DNA from: an uncultured Campylobacter sp.
GTDB lineage: Bacteria; Campylobacterota; Campylobacteria; Campylobacterales; Campylobacteraceae
DNA: 6,131 bases
Direction of reading: 5' to 3'
Assembly (NCBI GenBank): GCA_938046705.1
Contig: CALIWP010000400.1
Coordinates: forward strand, 1 to 6,131
In this document: piece by piece, positions 1 through 5,833 of the stretch
Layout: each line of letters begins with the position of its first letter
Position numbering within the stretch: the first letter of the stretch is position 1
Made by a program: the position numbers and the translations under genes
Notes under the pieces: model-generated
Databases searched by the model: none
What the model saw: only the letters and a program-made list of their open reading frames with translations
What the model was told of the DNA's origin: nothing

Positions 1-331
1 TACGCCTGATAAATCCGCCGACTTTTGTTATGCGCGGGTCAAATTCGTATTTATGAAATTTTGCAAAATGCTCGACCTCTGCGGGATTTTGCTCGAGATA
101 ATCGTCTAAAATTTTACGCCAATTTTTATGCATCGATCTAAATTTATAGCAGCTAAACGGCTTGCCAAAACGCCCTATTCGCTTTTGTTTAAAAAAGATG
201 CTCTCGCCAGGCTCATTTATCTTTATGACTGCTGCTATAACGGCGACGACCGCAAGCCAAATCGGCGCAGTAGCGACAACGACGACGTAATCAATCACAG
301 CTTTTAGCAAGATTTTAGAGCGCAGACTCAT
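1..331 (-). CDS. WbaP-like polyprenyl-phosphate sugar-1-phosphate transferase (3' end outside window)
   Basis: Membrane enzyme of the bacterial sugar transferase (monotopic phosphoglycosyl transferase) family. It moves a sugar-1-phosphate from a nucleotide sugar to undecaprenyl phosphate at the inner membrane, the first step of a lipid-linked glycan. I translated 110 codons. A hydrophobic segment lies at about residues 11-37, followed by FFKQKRIGRFGKPF (46-59), the family motif YKFRSM (62-67), and DPRITKVGGFIRR (98-110). The roughly 30-residue insert between the last two motifs resembles WbaP/WcaJ rather than PglC. The Asp-Glu catalytic dyad should lie just beyond the window edge. The ATG overlaps the stop of the upstream glycosyltransferase as ATGA, and an in-frame TAG at 361-359 rules out a longer N-terminus. 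It therefore lacks the four-helix N-terminal domain of full-length WbaP. An AGAGGG about 7 bases upstream can serve as ribosome site. The sugar (Gal, Glc or other) cannot be read from the sequence. Confidence 0.9.
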   Translation of the reverse strand, partial: MSLRSKILLKAVIDYVVVVATAPIWLAVVAVIAAVIKINEPGESIFFKQKRIGRFGKPFSCYKFRSMHKNWRKILDDYLEQNPAEVEHFAKFHKYEFDPRITKVGGFIRR

Positions 332-1449
332 AGCGCGCCCTCTAAAAATCTCTCGTAACTACTCTCCACGAGCCCCTTTATCTCTCGCTCAAAGCGCTCT
401 TTTGAAAATTTTAGCGCATTTTGCCTGATCGCTTGCGGATCAAATTTGTCTCTTATTTTTTCAAATTTTACCACCGCTTCGTTTAGGCTAGCTTCGTTTT
501 GCTCGCTAAAATAAACACCCGTGATGCCGTCTATCACGCTCTCTTTCGCGCCACCCTTACCCAGGCAGATGACTGGCGTACCGCAGGCCTGAGCTTCCAC
601 GGGCGCTATACCAAAATCCTCTACGGCAGCAAATACGAAGGCTTTTGCCTTACCCATCAGCTCCGCAGTCTCGCGCGCACCCCTGAAGCCTAAAATTTCG
701 ACATTGCTTTTAGCGATATTTTTGATTTCATTCATCTGCTCGCCGTCACCCACGACGACTAACTTTTTGCCGCTTTCGTTAAAGGCGCGCACGATTAAAT
801 CGATCTTTTTATAAGGCACCATCCTTGAAACCGTGACGTAAAAGTCCTCTTTATTTTCGTTTAATTTAAAATTTGCGGTATCTACGGGCGGGTAGATCAC
901 GGCGGCGTCTTTGCCGTAAATTTTACGTATGCGGCGCGCAATAAAATTTGAATTTGCGACGTAAATGTCGGCTCTGTTTGCTGCGGCGATATCCCACAGG
1001 CGAATTTTATGTAAAAAATATCTAGCTAGCGCCGCTTTTAGTCCGCGTTCTAGTCCGTTTTGGCGTAAATAGTCAAAATACATATCCCAAGCATAGCGCA
1101 TCGGAGTGTGTACGTAGCTTATATGAAGCTGGTTTGAATGCGTCAAAGCGCCCTTTGCTACGGCGTGCGAACTAGACAGCACGACGTCAAATTCGCTCAG
1201 ATCAAACTGCTCTATCGCTAGCGGAAAAAGCGGCAGATAGCTCCTAAATTTGCTCTTTGCAAACGGTAAATTTTGAATAAAACTGGTTCGAGCAAATTTG
1301 CCATTTAAAATCTTTTGTCTATCGTCGAATTTAAGGTAATCAACAAGGCTAAAAACTTCAAAATCATCCCAAATATCCGTAAAACTCTGCACGCAACGCT
1401 CAGCTCCGGCATAGGTTTCTAGCCAGTCGCAAACCAGAGCTTTTTTCAT
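328..1449 (-). CDS. GT4-family glycosyltransferase, WbaZ-like (probable mannosyltransferase)
   Basis: Cytoplasmic or membrane-associated GT-B glycosyltransferase of 373 residues, the usual length for the family. The N-terminal half begins MKKALVCDWL and has AGAE at 14-17, where most GT4 enzymes have GGAE, and YVHTPMRYAWD at 112-122, typical of WbaZ-type proteins. The C-terminal half has VSRMVPYKKIDL (207-218), VVVGDGEQ (231-238), and the donor-binding E-x7-E motif EDFGIAPVE (E277 to E285), followed by CGTPVI. In Salmonella, WbaZ is a mannosyltransferase that uses GDP-mannose. The adjacent manB and manC supply that donor, so mannose transfer is a reasonable inference but not proven. The ATG follows manC by 11 bases with a GGAG just upstream, and its stop overlaps the next gene's start. 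The product probably extends the lipid-linked sugar made by the neighbouring transferase. Confidence 0.9.
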   Translation of the reverse strand: MKKALVCDWLETYAGAERCVQSFTDIWDDFEVFSLVDYLKFDDRQKILNGKFARTSFIQNLPFAKSKFRSYLPLFPLAIEQFDLSEFDVVLSSSHAVAKGALTHSNQLHISYVHTPMRYAWDMYFDYLRQNGLERGLKAALARYFLHKIRLWDIAAANRADIYVANSNFIARRIRKIYGKDAAVIYPPVDTANFKLNENKEDFYVTVSRMVPYKKIDLIVRAFNESGKKLVVVGDGEQMNEIKNIAKSNVEILGFRGARETAELMGKAKAFVFAAVEDFGIAPVEAQACGTPVICLGKGGAKESVIDGITGVYFSEQNEASLNEAVVKFEKIRDKFDPQAIRQNALKFSKERFEREIKGLVESSYERFLEGAL

Positions 1450-1460
1450 CCGCTCCGCCG

Positions 1461-2804
1461 CTACTTTCTATCGTAGTCGTCGCTGATACGAACTATATCG
1501 TCCTCGCCCAGATACTCGCCCGTTTGCACTTCTATAACGATGAGATCGGAGTTTGCCGTATTTTCCAGCCGGTGAATCTGCCCGCTTTTTATATATATCG
1601 ACTCGTTTTGTTTTAGTGGTGCTTCGTTGCCGTCTATCGTTACTAGCGCTTCACCCTCTACGACGACCCAGTGCTCGTTTCGCTTAAAGTGCTTTTGCAG
1701 ACTCAGCCTTTTGCCGGGCTTAACCACGATCTTTTTCATCTTGTAGCCGCTACCCTCGCCCAGCACCTCATAGCTGCCCCACGGACGATATACGCTCGTG
1801 TGCGTTTCGCAAATTTCAGGCAATGAATTTGAAAAGTGCTTATAAACCTCTTTTACCTTTTGTGAGCTACCTTTTTTAGCGATCAAAAGTGCGTCTTTGG
1901 TGTCTACTACGAGCAAATTTTGCACGTCTACTAGTGCGGTCGGTTTTTTAGTTAGGATGAAATTTTCGCTCGCGCCGATTTGCAACGACTCGCCCTCGTT
2001 TTTTATCTTTTTACTCAGCTCATCAAAGCTACCCATATCGCTCCAGCCAGCATCCAGCGGCACCATTTTGATATTTAGGCTTTTTTGCATTAGGGCGTAG
2101 TCGATACTGATATCCTCGATCTTATCCATAAAATTCGGACTTATTTTTAGCAGGCAAGGCTCGTTTGCCGAGCCCTCTATCGCCGCCGTCACGTCTTTTA
2201 CGATATTTGGTGCGTACTTTTTCATCTCGCCCAAAAACACGCCCGACTTAAAGCAAAACATGCCGCTGTTAAAATAATACCCGCCCTCTTTTATAAATTT
2301 CGTCGCGGTTTCAAAATTTGGCTTTTCGATAAATCGCTCTACGTCGCCGTTTTTATCTGCCTTGATGTAGCCGTAGCCCGTGTTTGGTTCGTTAGGTTTT
2401 ATGCCAAACGTCACCAAAAAGCCCTGGTTTGCATAGCTTTGCGCGATCAAAAGAGCCTTTTTGTATTCGGCCTCCTCCTCGATCAGATGATCGCTCGGAG
2501 TAACGAGCAAAATTTCATCCTCATCGCAACAAAGCGCCGCAAAAGTAATCGCCGCGGCAGTGTTTTTGCCAAATGGCTCGAGGATAAATTTGTCTATTTT
2601 TTTATTTCCGCACTCGTCAAGCGCTAAAAAGTAGTGCGCCTCATTGCAAACGATGATCGTTTTTTGCGCGTGCACGTTGCGTCTAAGCGTAAGGTCAAAG
2701 AGCGATTTTCCGTTAAAAAGCCTAATGAATTGCTTTGGCATTAGCGTTCGCGATAGCGGCCAAAGTCTCGTGCCCGAACCTCCACAAAGTATAACGTTTG
2801 TCAT
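1461..2804 (-). CDS. manC: Mannose-1-phosphate guanylyltransferase / mannose-6-phosphate isomerase
   Basis: Bifunctional cytosolic enzyme of the ManC/AlgA/CpsB type, 447 residues, slightly shorter than the usual 470-480. The N-terminal nucleotidyltransferase makes GDP-mannose from mannose-1-phosphate and GTP. It has GGSGTRLWPLSR (8-19), PKQF (23-26), EPFGKNTAAAI (76-86), TPSDH (102-106), NTGYGYI (141-147), FIEKP (158-162), FNSGMF (178-183) and DAGWSDMGS (251-259). The C-terminal cupin, starting near PWGSYEVL (341-348), is the type II mannose-6-phosphate isomerase that converts fructose-6-phosphate to mannose-6-phosphate. It keeps H372, E377, H378 and the HRLEN motif at 411-415. However, the HxH metal motif reads H-F-K, so K374 replaces the second histidine, and K406 stands where a proline is usual. 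The isomerase activity is therefore less certain than the transferase. Start is an ATG 3 bases after the manB stop with AAAGG upstream. Translational coupling with manB is likely. Confidence 0.95.
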   Translation of the reverse strand: MTNVILCGGSGTRLWPLSRTLMPKQFIRLFNGKSLFDLTLRRNVHAQKTIIVCNEAHYFLALDECGNKKIDKFILEPFGKNTAAAITFAALCCDEDEILLVTPSDHLIEEEAEYKKALLIAQSYANQGFLVTFGIKPNEPNTGYGYIKADKNGDVERFIEKPNFETATKFIKEGGYYFNSGMFCFKSGVFLGEMKKYAPNIVKDVTAAIEGSANEPCLLKISPNFMDKIEDISIDYALMQKSLNIKMVPLDAGWSDMGSFDELSKKIKNEGESLQIGASENFILTKKPTALVDVQNLLVVDTKDALLIAKKGSSQKVKEVYKHFSNSLPEICETHTSVYRPWGSYEVLGEGSGYKMKKIVVKPGKRLSLQKHFKRNEHWVVVEGEALVTIDGNEAPLKQNESIYIKSGQIHRLENTANSDLIVIEVQTGEYLGEDDIVRISDDYDRK

Positions 2805-2807
2805 TTT

Positions 2808-4208
2808 TTACGCCTTTTGCTTTAAATTTTTGACCAAATTTAAAAATGTTTCTTGAAGCCGCGCCAGTAAATTTTGATCCTTGGTCTCAAATCTCGTAAC
2901 GATAACAGGCGTCGTATTTGAGGCTCGTACTAGCGCCCAGCTACCGTCCTCAAATCTCACTCTAACTCCGTCTATGTCGATGATTTCGGCTATCTTGCCT
3001 AAGCCTGCTAGCAAATTTTGCGCGTCGCCATTTTCGTAAATTTCAACCAAAACCTCTTTTAGCTTTGCCACAAGCTTAAATTTCTGTGCGTCGGTCGTTT
3101 TTACCTTAATCTCGTCGGTGCTAAAGACTTTTGGCAGTTTATCTAGCTCTCCGTCTAGGTTAAAGCCCTTTGCGACCAGCTCTAGCGCGCGAAACATCGC
3201 ATACGTCGCATCGTCAAAGCCAAAATACCGCTCCTTAAAGAAAATATGCCCGCTCACCTCGGCCGCCATGTCGATATTTAGCTCTTTCATCGCCTTTTTG
3301 ATGTTACTGTGGCCGGTCTTGCCCATGAAGCTTTTACCGCCGTGAGCGTCGATCTCGTCGTACATATTTTGCGAGCATTTGACCTCGCCCAGCACGCGCG
3401 GATTTTTCATCGCAAGGCTATATAAATACGCTAGTTCGTCGCCTTTTATGTTGCGTTTTTTGGTTAAAACCGCGATACGGTCGCCGTCGCCGTCAAAGCC
3501 AAATCCTATGTCAAATTCGCCCTTTAGTGCAGCTTTTAGATCGATTAAGTTTTTCTCCTCGCTTGGATCTGGGTGGTGGTTTGGGAAGTTGCCGTCGGGC
3601 TGTGGATATAAAATTTTCGCATCCAAATTTAACGCCTCGCAAATTTCGGGCAGTACCGCTCCGACTGCGCCGTTTGCGCAGTCGATGACGATTTTTAGCG
3701 GCAAGGCTTTTAGATGCGCAAACTGCTCTATTAGAAAATTTTTATAAGGCGTCGCGATATCGAATTTTTCAGCCCTCAGATCATCCGGTATTTGCGTTTT
3801 TGCCGCGATATCGTCCAGTACGGCGACTTTTAGCTTTTGCAAATCCTCGCCGAAGTAACTATCCTTAAAAATCGTGATTTTAAAGCCGTTGTACTCTTTT
3901 GGATTATGAGAACCGGTTATCATTATATTTGCATCAAATTTGTCCGAAAACACGCTAAAATAGCCAACCGGCGTCGGTAGCAAGCCGATATCGTAGACTT
4001 TGATCCCGGCTAAATTTAGCCCGCTAACTAGCCAGCCAAAAATCTCGCCCGCACTTAGTCTAGCGTCATATCCTACGCTAACGTTTTTTGCGCCTCGGCG
4101 TAGCATCTCTCGACCCAAATTTAACCCGATCACTTTGACGCTGATTTCGTTTAGATCGCGCTCGTAAATGCCGCGTATATCGTACTCTCTAAAAATTTCA
4201 TCTATCAA
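2808..4208 (-). CDS. manB: Phosphomannomutase / phosphoglucomutase
   Basis: Cytosolic alpha-D-phosphohexomutase of the AlgC/ManB family, 466 residues, full length. It interconverts the 6- and 1-phosphates of mannose (and often glucose), feeding ManC directly downstream. Four family signatures are intact: IFREYDIRG at the N-terminus (5-13), the phosphoserine loop TGSHNP with S100, the metal loop DGDGDR (239-244), the sugar-binding EVSGH (317-321), and the phosphate-binding RASNTTP (428-434). The start codon is TTG, not ATG: it lies 7 bases after an AAAAGG ribosome site, and no in-frame ATG exists near the conserved N-terminus. This is the first gene of a four-gene minus-strand operon. I recall a homologue (Cj1407c) at the equivalent place beside fliL in C. 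jejuni. Whether it prefers mannose or glucose phosphate cannot be told from sequence, but context favours mannose. Confidence 0.95.
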   Translation of the reverse strand: MIDEIFREYDIRGIYERDLNEISVKVIGLNLGREMLRRGAKNVSVGYDARLSAGEIFGWLVSGLNLAGIKVYDIGLLPTPVGYFSVFSDKFDANIMITGSHNPKEYNGFKITIFKDSYFGEDLQKLKVAVLDDIAAKTQIPDDLRAEKFDIATPYKNFLIEQFAHLKALPLKIVIDCANGAVGAVLPEICEALNLDAKILYPQPDGNFPNHHPDPSEEKNLIDLKAALKGEFDIGFGFDGDGDRIAVLTKKRNIKGDELAYLYSLAMKNPRVLGEVKCSQNMYDEIDAHGGKSFMGKTGHSNIKKAMKELNIDMAAEVSGHIFFKERYFGFDDATYAMFRALELVAKGFNLDGELDKLPKVFSTDEIKVKTTDAQKFKLVAKLKEVLVEIYENGDAQNLLAGLGKIAEIIDIDGVRVRFEDGSWALVRASNTTPVIVTRFETKDQNLLARLQETFLNLVKNLKQKA

Positions 4209-4215
4209 AATTTTA

Positions 4216-4221
4216 CCTTTT
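4216..4221 (-). promoter_or_regulatory. Ribosome binding site that fixes the TTG start of manB
   Basis: On the minus strand the leader reads AAAAGG, then 7 bases (TAAAATT), then TTG ATA GAT GAA. The good Shine-Dalgarno match and spacing, and the immediate start of the conserved IFREYDIRG motif, support TTG as the initiator. The nearby ATG inside GATGAA is out of frame. Confidence 0.7.
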
Positions 4222-4248
4222 TAAATTTATTTTATTTTAAGATGGCGT

Positions 4249-4257
4249 ATTTTAGCA
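4249..4257 (-). promoter_or_regulatory. Candidate extended -10 promoter for the manB-manC operon
   Basis: In the 67-base gap between the deacylase stop and manB, the minus strand reads TGCTAAAAT. This is a TGn extended element plus a -10 hexamer that matches TATAAT at five of six positions. Campylobacter housekeeping promoters typically have a strong extended -10 and little -35, which fits. A start near 4242 would give a leader of about 34 bases that includes the ribosome site. The upstream deacylase gene could also read through, because no terminator is visible between them. Confidence 0.5.
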
Positions 4258-4275
4258 TTTTTGGGTTAAATTTTA

Positions 4276-4749
4276 CTAAACGGCGACGTCTCCAAGCTTT
4301 GCGCTAATAGCTTCTATCAAGCTTTGAGGTGCGATTTTGATCTGTTTTCCGCGAACCCCGGCGCTTACGTAGACGTAGTCTTGTTTTAAAATCCTCTCGT
4401 CAAAAAAAGTCTCAAACGCCTTTTTCATCGCTATCGGCGAGCAGCCGCCCCTGATATAGCCCGTCACTTTTTCAAGTTCTCTTAAGTTTAAAAGTTCGCA
4501 TTTTTTATGCCCGCTAAGTCTAGCCAGAGCCTTTAAATTTAAGCTCAGATCGCCCTGTATGCACGCTACGACATAGCCTCTAGGCTCGCATTCGCAGACG
4601 ATGGTTTTATATATTTTTTCTATTTGCTCGCCGCAAACGGCAGCTACGTGAACGGCGCTCAGATCGCTCTCATCCACTTCGTATTCAACTAGCTCATAGG
4701 GGATATGTTTACCGTCTAAAAACCTCGCGGCATTTGTTTTATGTACCAT
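4276..4749 (-). CDS. ybaK: YbaK/EbsC-family Cys-tRNA(Pro) deacylase
   Basis: Cytosolic trans-editing enzyme that hydrolyses mischarged Cys-tRNA(Pro), a member of the INS/YbaK superfamily related to the ProRS editing domain. Family features are all present: TNAARFLDGKHIPYELVEYE near the start, a KIYKTIV segment with the conserved lysine, GYIRGGCSPI (the family GY..GG.SP motif) and VYVSAGVRGKQIKI near the end. I choose the ATG at 4749 (157 residues, like the 159 of E. coli YbaK). It is preceded by AGAAGG, although spaced only 2 bases away. An in-frame TTG at 4767 would add six residues (163 in total) but has no ribosome site, and a start from the promoter at 4782-4787 would leave it only about 8 bases of leader. 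It is transcribed away from fliL and toward manB, so it may be a leading gene of the glycan operon, though its function is unrelated. Confidence 0.9.
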   Translation of the reverse strand: MVHKTNAARFLDGKHIPYELVEYEVDESDLSAVHVAAVCGEQIEKIYKTIVCECEPRGYVVACIQGDLSLNLKALARLSGHKKCELLNLRELEKVTGYIRGGCSPIAMKKAFETFFDERILKQDYVYVSAGVRGKQIKIAPQSLIEAISAKLGDVAV

Positions 4750-4777
4750 TGCCTTCTCATTTTTCAAAAATTTAAGA

Positions 4778-4787
4778 TATAATTATA
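4778..4787. promoter_or_regulatory. Palindromic bidirectional -10 element between ybaK and fliL
   Basis: The 10-base perfect palindrome TATAATTATA sits in the 60-base divergent gap. It contains TATAAT on the plus strand (4778-4783) and TATAAT on the minus strand (4782-4787), sharing two bases. Plus-strand transcription would start near 4790, about 20 bases before the fliL ATG. Minus-strand transcription would start near 4775, about 25 bases before the ybaK ATG. A weak -35-like TTCTCA (4754-4759, 4 of 6 matches, 18-base spacer) exists for the plus side; none is clear for the minus side. Only one direction could be occupied by polymerase at a time. Confidence 0.7.
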
Positions 4788-4798
4788 GCTAAAATTTT

Positions 4799-4804
4799 AA
4801 GGAG
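4799..4804 (+). promoter_or_regulatory. Strong ribosome binding site of fliL
   Basis: AAGGAG, a perfect Shine-Dalgarno core, lies 5 bases before the ATG at 4810. It is the best ribosome site in the window and settles the fliL start. Confidence 0.85.
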
Positions 4805-4809
4805 AATAG

Positions 4810-5343
4810 ATGGCTGAAGAAATTTTGGAAAATCAAGGCAAAAAGGGAAACGGGCTGGTTCTCATCATCATCATTGTTATTTTACTGCTTCTTTTGGTGG
4901 TCGGCGGACTTTTGGCGTTCTTGCTAATGGGCGGCAATGAGGAGAATGCGCAAGCGCAAGCTGTACAAACTCAAACCGAACAAGTCCAAGCCGCAGCACC
5001 TAAAAATACGGCAGGCAAGCGATCAAACGATTATGTAAATATGGGCCCGGTTTATCCGCTTGATCAGTTTATTGTAAATTTGCTTAGCGAAAGCGGTTCG
5101 AGATACCTAAAAACAAAGGTCGATCTGGAACTTAGCGCCGAGACGCTAACGCCTGAAATCGATAAGAAAAAGCCGCTAATAAGAGATATCGTCGTTTCTA
5201 CGCTATCGTCTAAAACATACGAGGAAGTCAGCACTCAAAAAGGTAAAAACCGCCTAAAAGACGAGATAGTCGACCGCCTAAACGAGGTTTTGGCCGACGG
5301 TCACATAAAAAACATCTACTTTACCGACTTTGTGGTGCAATGA
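4810..5343 (+). CDS. fliL: Flagellar basal body-associated protein FliL
   Basis: Single-pass inner-membrane protein of 177 residues that sits around the flagellar stator (MotA/MotB) and supports motor torque. A short charged cytoplasmic N-terminus (1-13) is followed by one strong transmembrane helix (about 16-40, very rich in I, L and V). Next comes a flexible Q/A-rich periplasmic linker (42-70), then the FliL domain from [10 protein letters not shown] (82-91) through LKTKVDLEL (100-108), [19 protein letters not shown] (122-140) and [14 protein letters not shown] (145-158) to IYFTDFVVQ at the C-terminus. Length and ending are typical. No flagellar genes adjoin it apart from this one, as I recall for C. 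jejuni, where fliL also stands alone next to acpS. The upstream promoter looks like a housekeeping type rather than sigma-28 or sigma-54, which suggests expression outside the usual flagellar cascade. Confidence 0.95.
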   Translation: MAEEILENQGKKGNGLVLIIIIVILLLLLVVGGLLAFLLMGGNEENAQAQAVQTQTEQVQAAAPKNTAGKRSNDYVNMGPVYPLDQFIVNLLSESGSRYLKTKVDLELSAETLTPEIDKKKPLIRDIVVSTLSSKTYEEVSTQKGKNRLKDEIVDRLNEVLADGHIKNIYFTDFVVQ

Positions 5344-5693
5344 TCGGCATAGATATCGTAGCGATCTCGCGAATCTCAAGGCTTAAAGAGCGGCGAGGCG
5401 AGGATTTTTTGAGATATTTTTTAAGCGACGAAGAGATAAGTATCGCAAAAACGGATGCTACGATAGCGGGATTTTTCGCAGCCAAAGAAGCTATCAGCAA
5501 GGCTCTTGGCTGCGGGATCTCGGCTGAGTTTTCGTTCTTTGACGCTCAAATTTACAAAGACGAGAAAAACGCCCCCAAAGTAAAGCTCTCAGAAAAAATC
5601 ATTAAAAATTTTAATCTAAAAGACGCACAAATCACCATCAGTCACGACGGCGGCTTTGCGATAGCTGCAGCGATACTGCAAAAAGCGGATTAA
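5340..5693 (+). CDS. acpS: Holo-[acyl-carrier-protein] synthase
   Basis: Cytosolic phosphopantetheinyl transferase, 117 residues, full length. It transfers 4'-phosphopantetheine from CoA to a serine of acyl carrier protein, activating it for fatty acid synthesis. The family signatures are present: [11 protein letters not shown] at 2-12 with the metal-binding D5, RYFLSDEEI (25-33), [16 protein letters not shown] (45-60) with the metal-binding E50, and [13 protein letters not shown] (100-112). The ATG overlaps the fliL stop as ATGA, and no clear ribosome site precedes it, so translation is probably coupled to fliL. The pairing of a flagellar gene with an essential lipid gene is odd functionally but appears to be a conserved Campylobacter arrangement. 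Confidence 0.95.
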   Translation: MIGIDIVAISRISRLKERRGEDFLRYFLSDEEISIAKTDATIAGFFAAKEAISKALGCGISAEFSFFDAQIYKDEKNAPKVKLSEKIIKNFNLKDAQITISHDGGFAIAAAILQKAD

Positions 5694-5749
5694 GCTTTCA
5701 AATTTGGCTCTAATTTACTAAATTCCACCTACCACGTCTTTTGCCCAAC

Positions 5750-5777
5750 AAACACAAGCCAAATTTGTGTGTTTTTT
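5750..5777 (+). terminator. Weak candidate intrinsic terminator after acpS
   Basis: AAACACA (5750-5756) can pair with TGTGTTT (5768-5774), overlapping a run of six T (5772-5777). A competing 6-bp pairing, ACACAA with TTGTGT (5752-5757 and 5765-5770), puts the T run outside the stem. Both stems are short and poor in G+C, so termination may be inefficient. The position, 57 bases past the acpS stop and facing a convergent gene, is where a terminator is expected. Nothing else in the 140-base gap (5694-5833) looks like a gene or site. Confidence 0.35.
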
Positions 5778-5833
5778 AACACGCGCAGATTTAGCACGGC
5801 AATCCTCAAATTTGATCCTATAAGGCCGCAAAT

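Noticed and set aside
370..1449. AGAE instead of GGAE near the glycosyltransferase N-terminus as a sign of inactivity.
   Set aside because: The first glycine of this loop varies within GT4, and the donor-binding E-x7-E motif and the rest of the fold are intact.
3379..3747. A 122-codon plus-strand open frame opposite manB, and similar shorter ones opposite manC and the glycosyltransferase (499-693, 1897-2100, 2439-2627, 2644-2856, 3118-3345).
   Set aside because: Each lies entirely or almost entirely antisense to a gene with intact family motifs, has low-complexity or motif-free translation, and has no convincing ribosome site.
1..4208. Horizontal transfer of the glycan operon.
   Set aside because: Codon style, AAATTT frequency and apparent base composition resemble fliL and acpS. 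There are no insertion sequences, tRNA genes or direct repeats at its border, so nothing visible supports a recent transfer.
4750..4767. Upstream TTG start that would lengthen YbaK by six residues.
   Set aside because: No ribosome site precedes it, the leader from the -10 element would be about 8 bases, and the family N-terminus begins at the ATG at 4749.
5769..5782. Hairpin GTGTT-TTTT-AACAC in the convergent gap as a minus-strand terminator.
   Set aside because: The stem is 5 bp and no T run follows it in the minus-strand sense, so it does not have terminator form.
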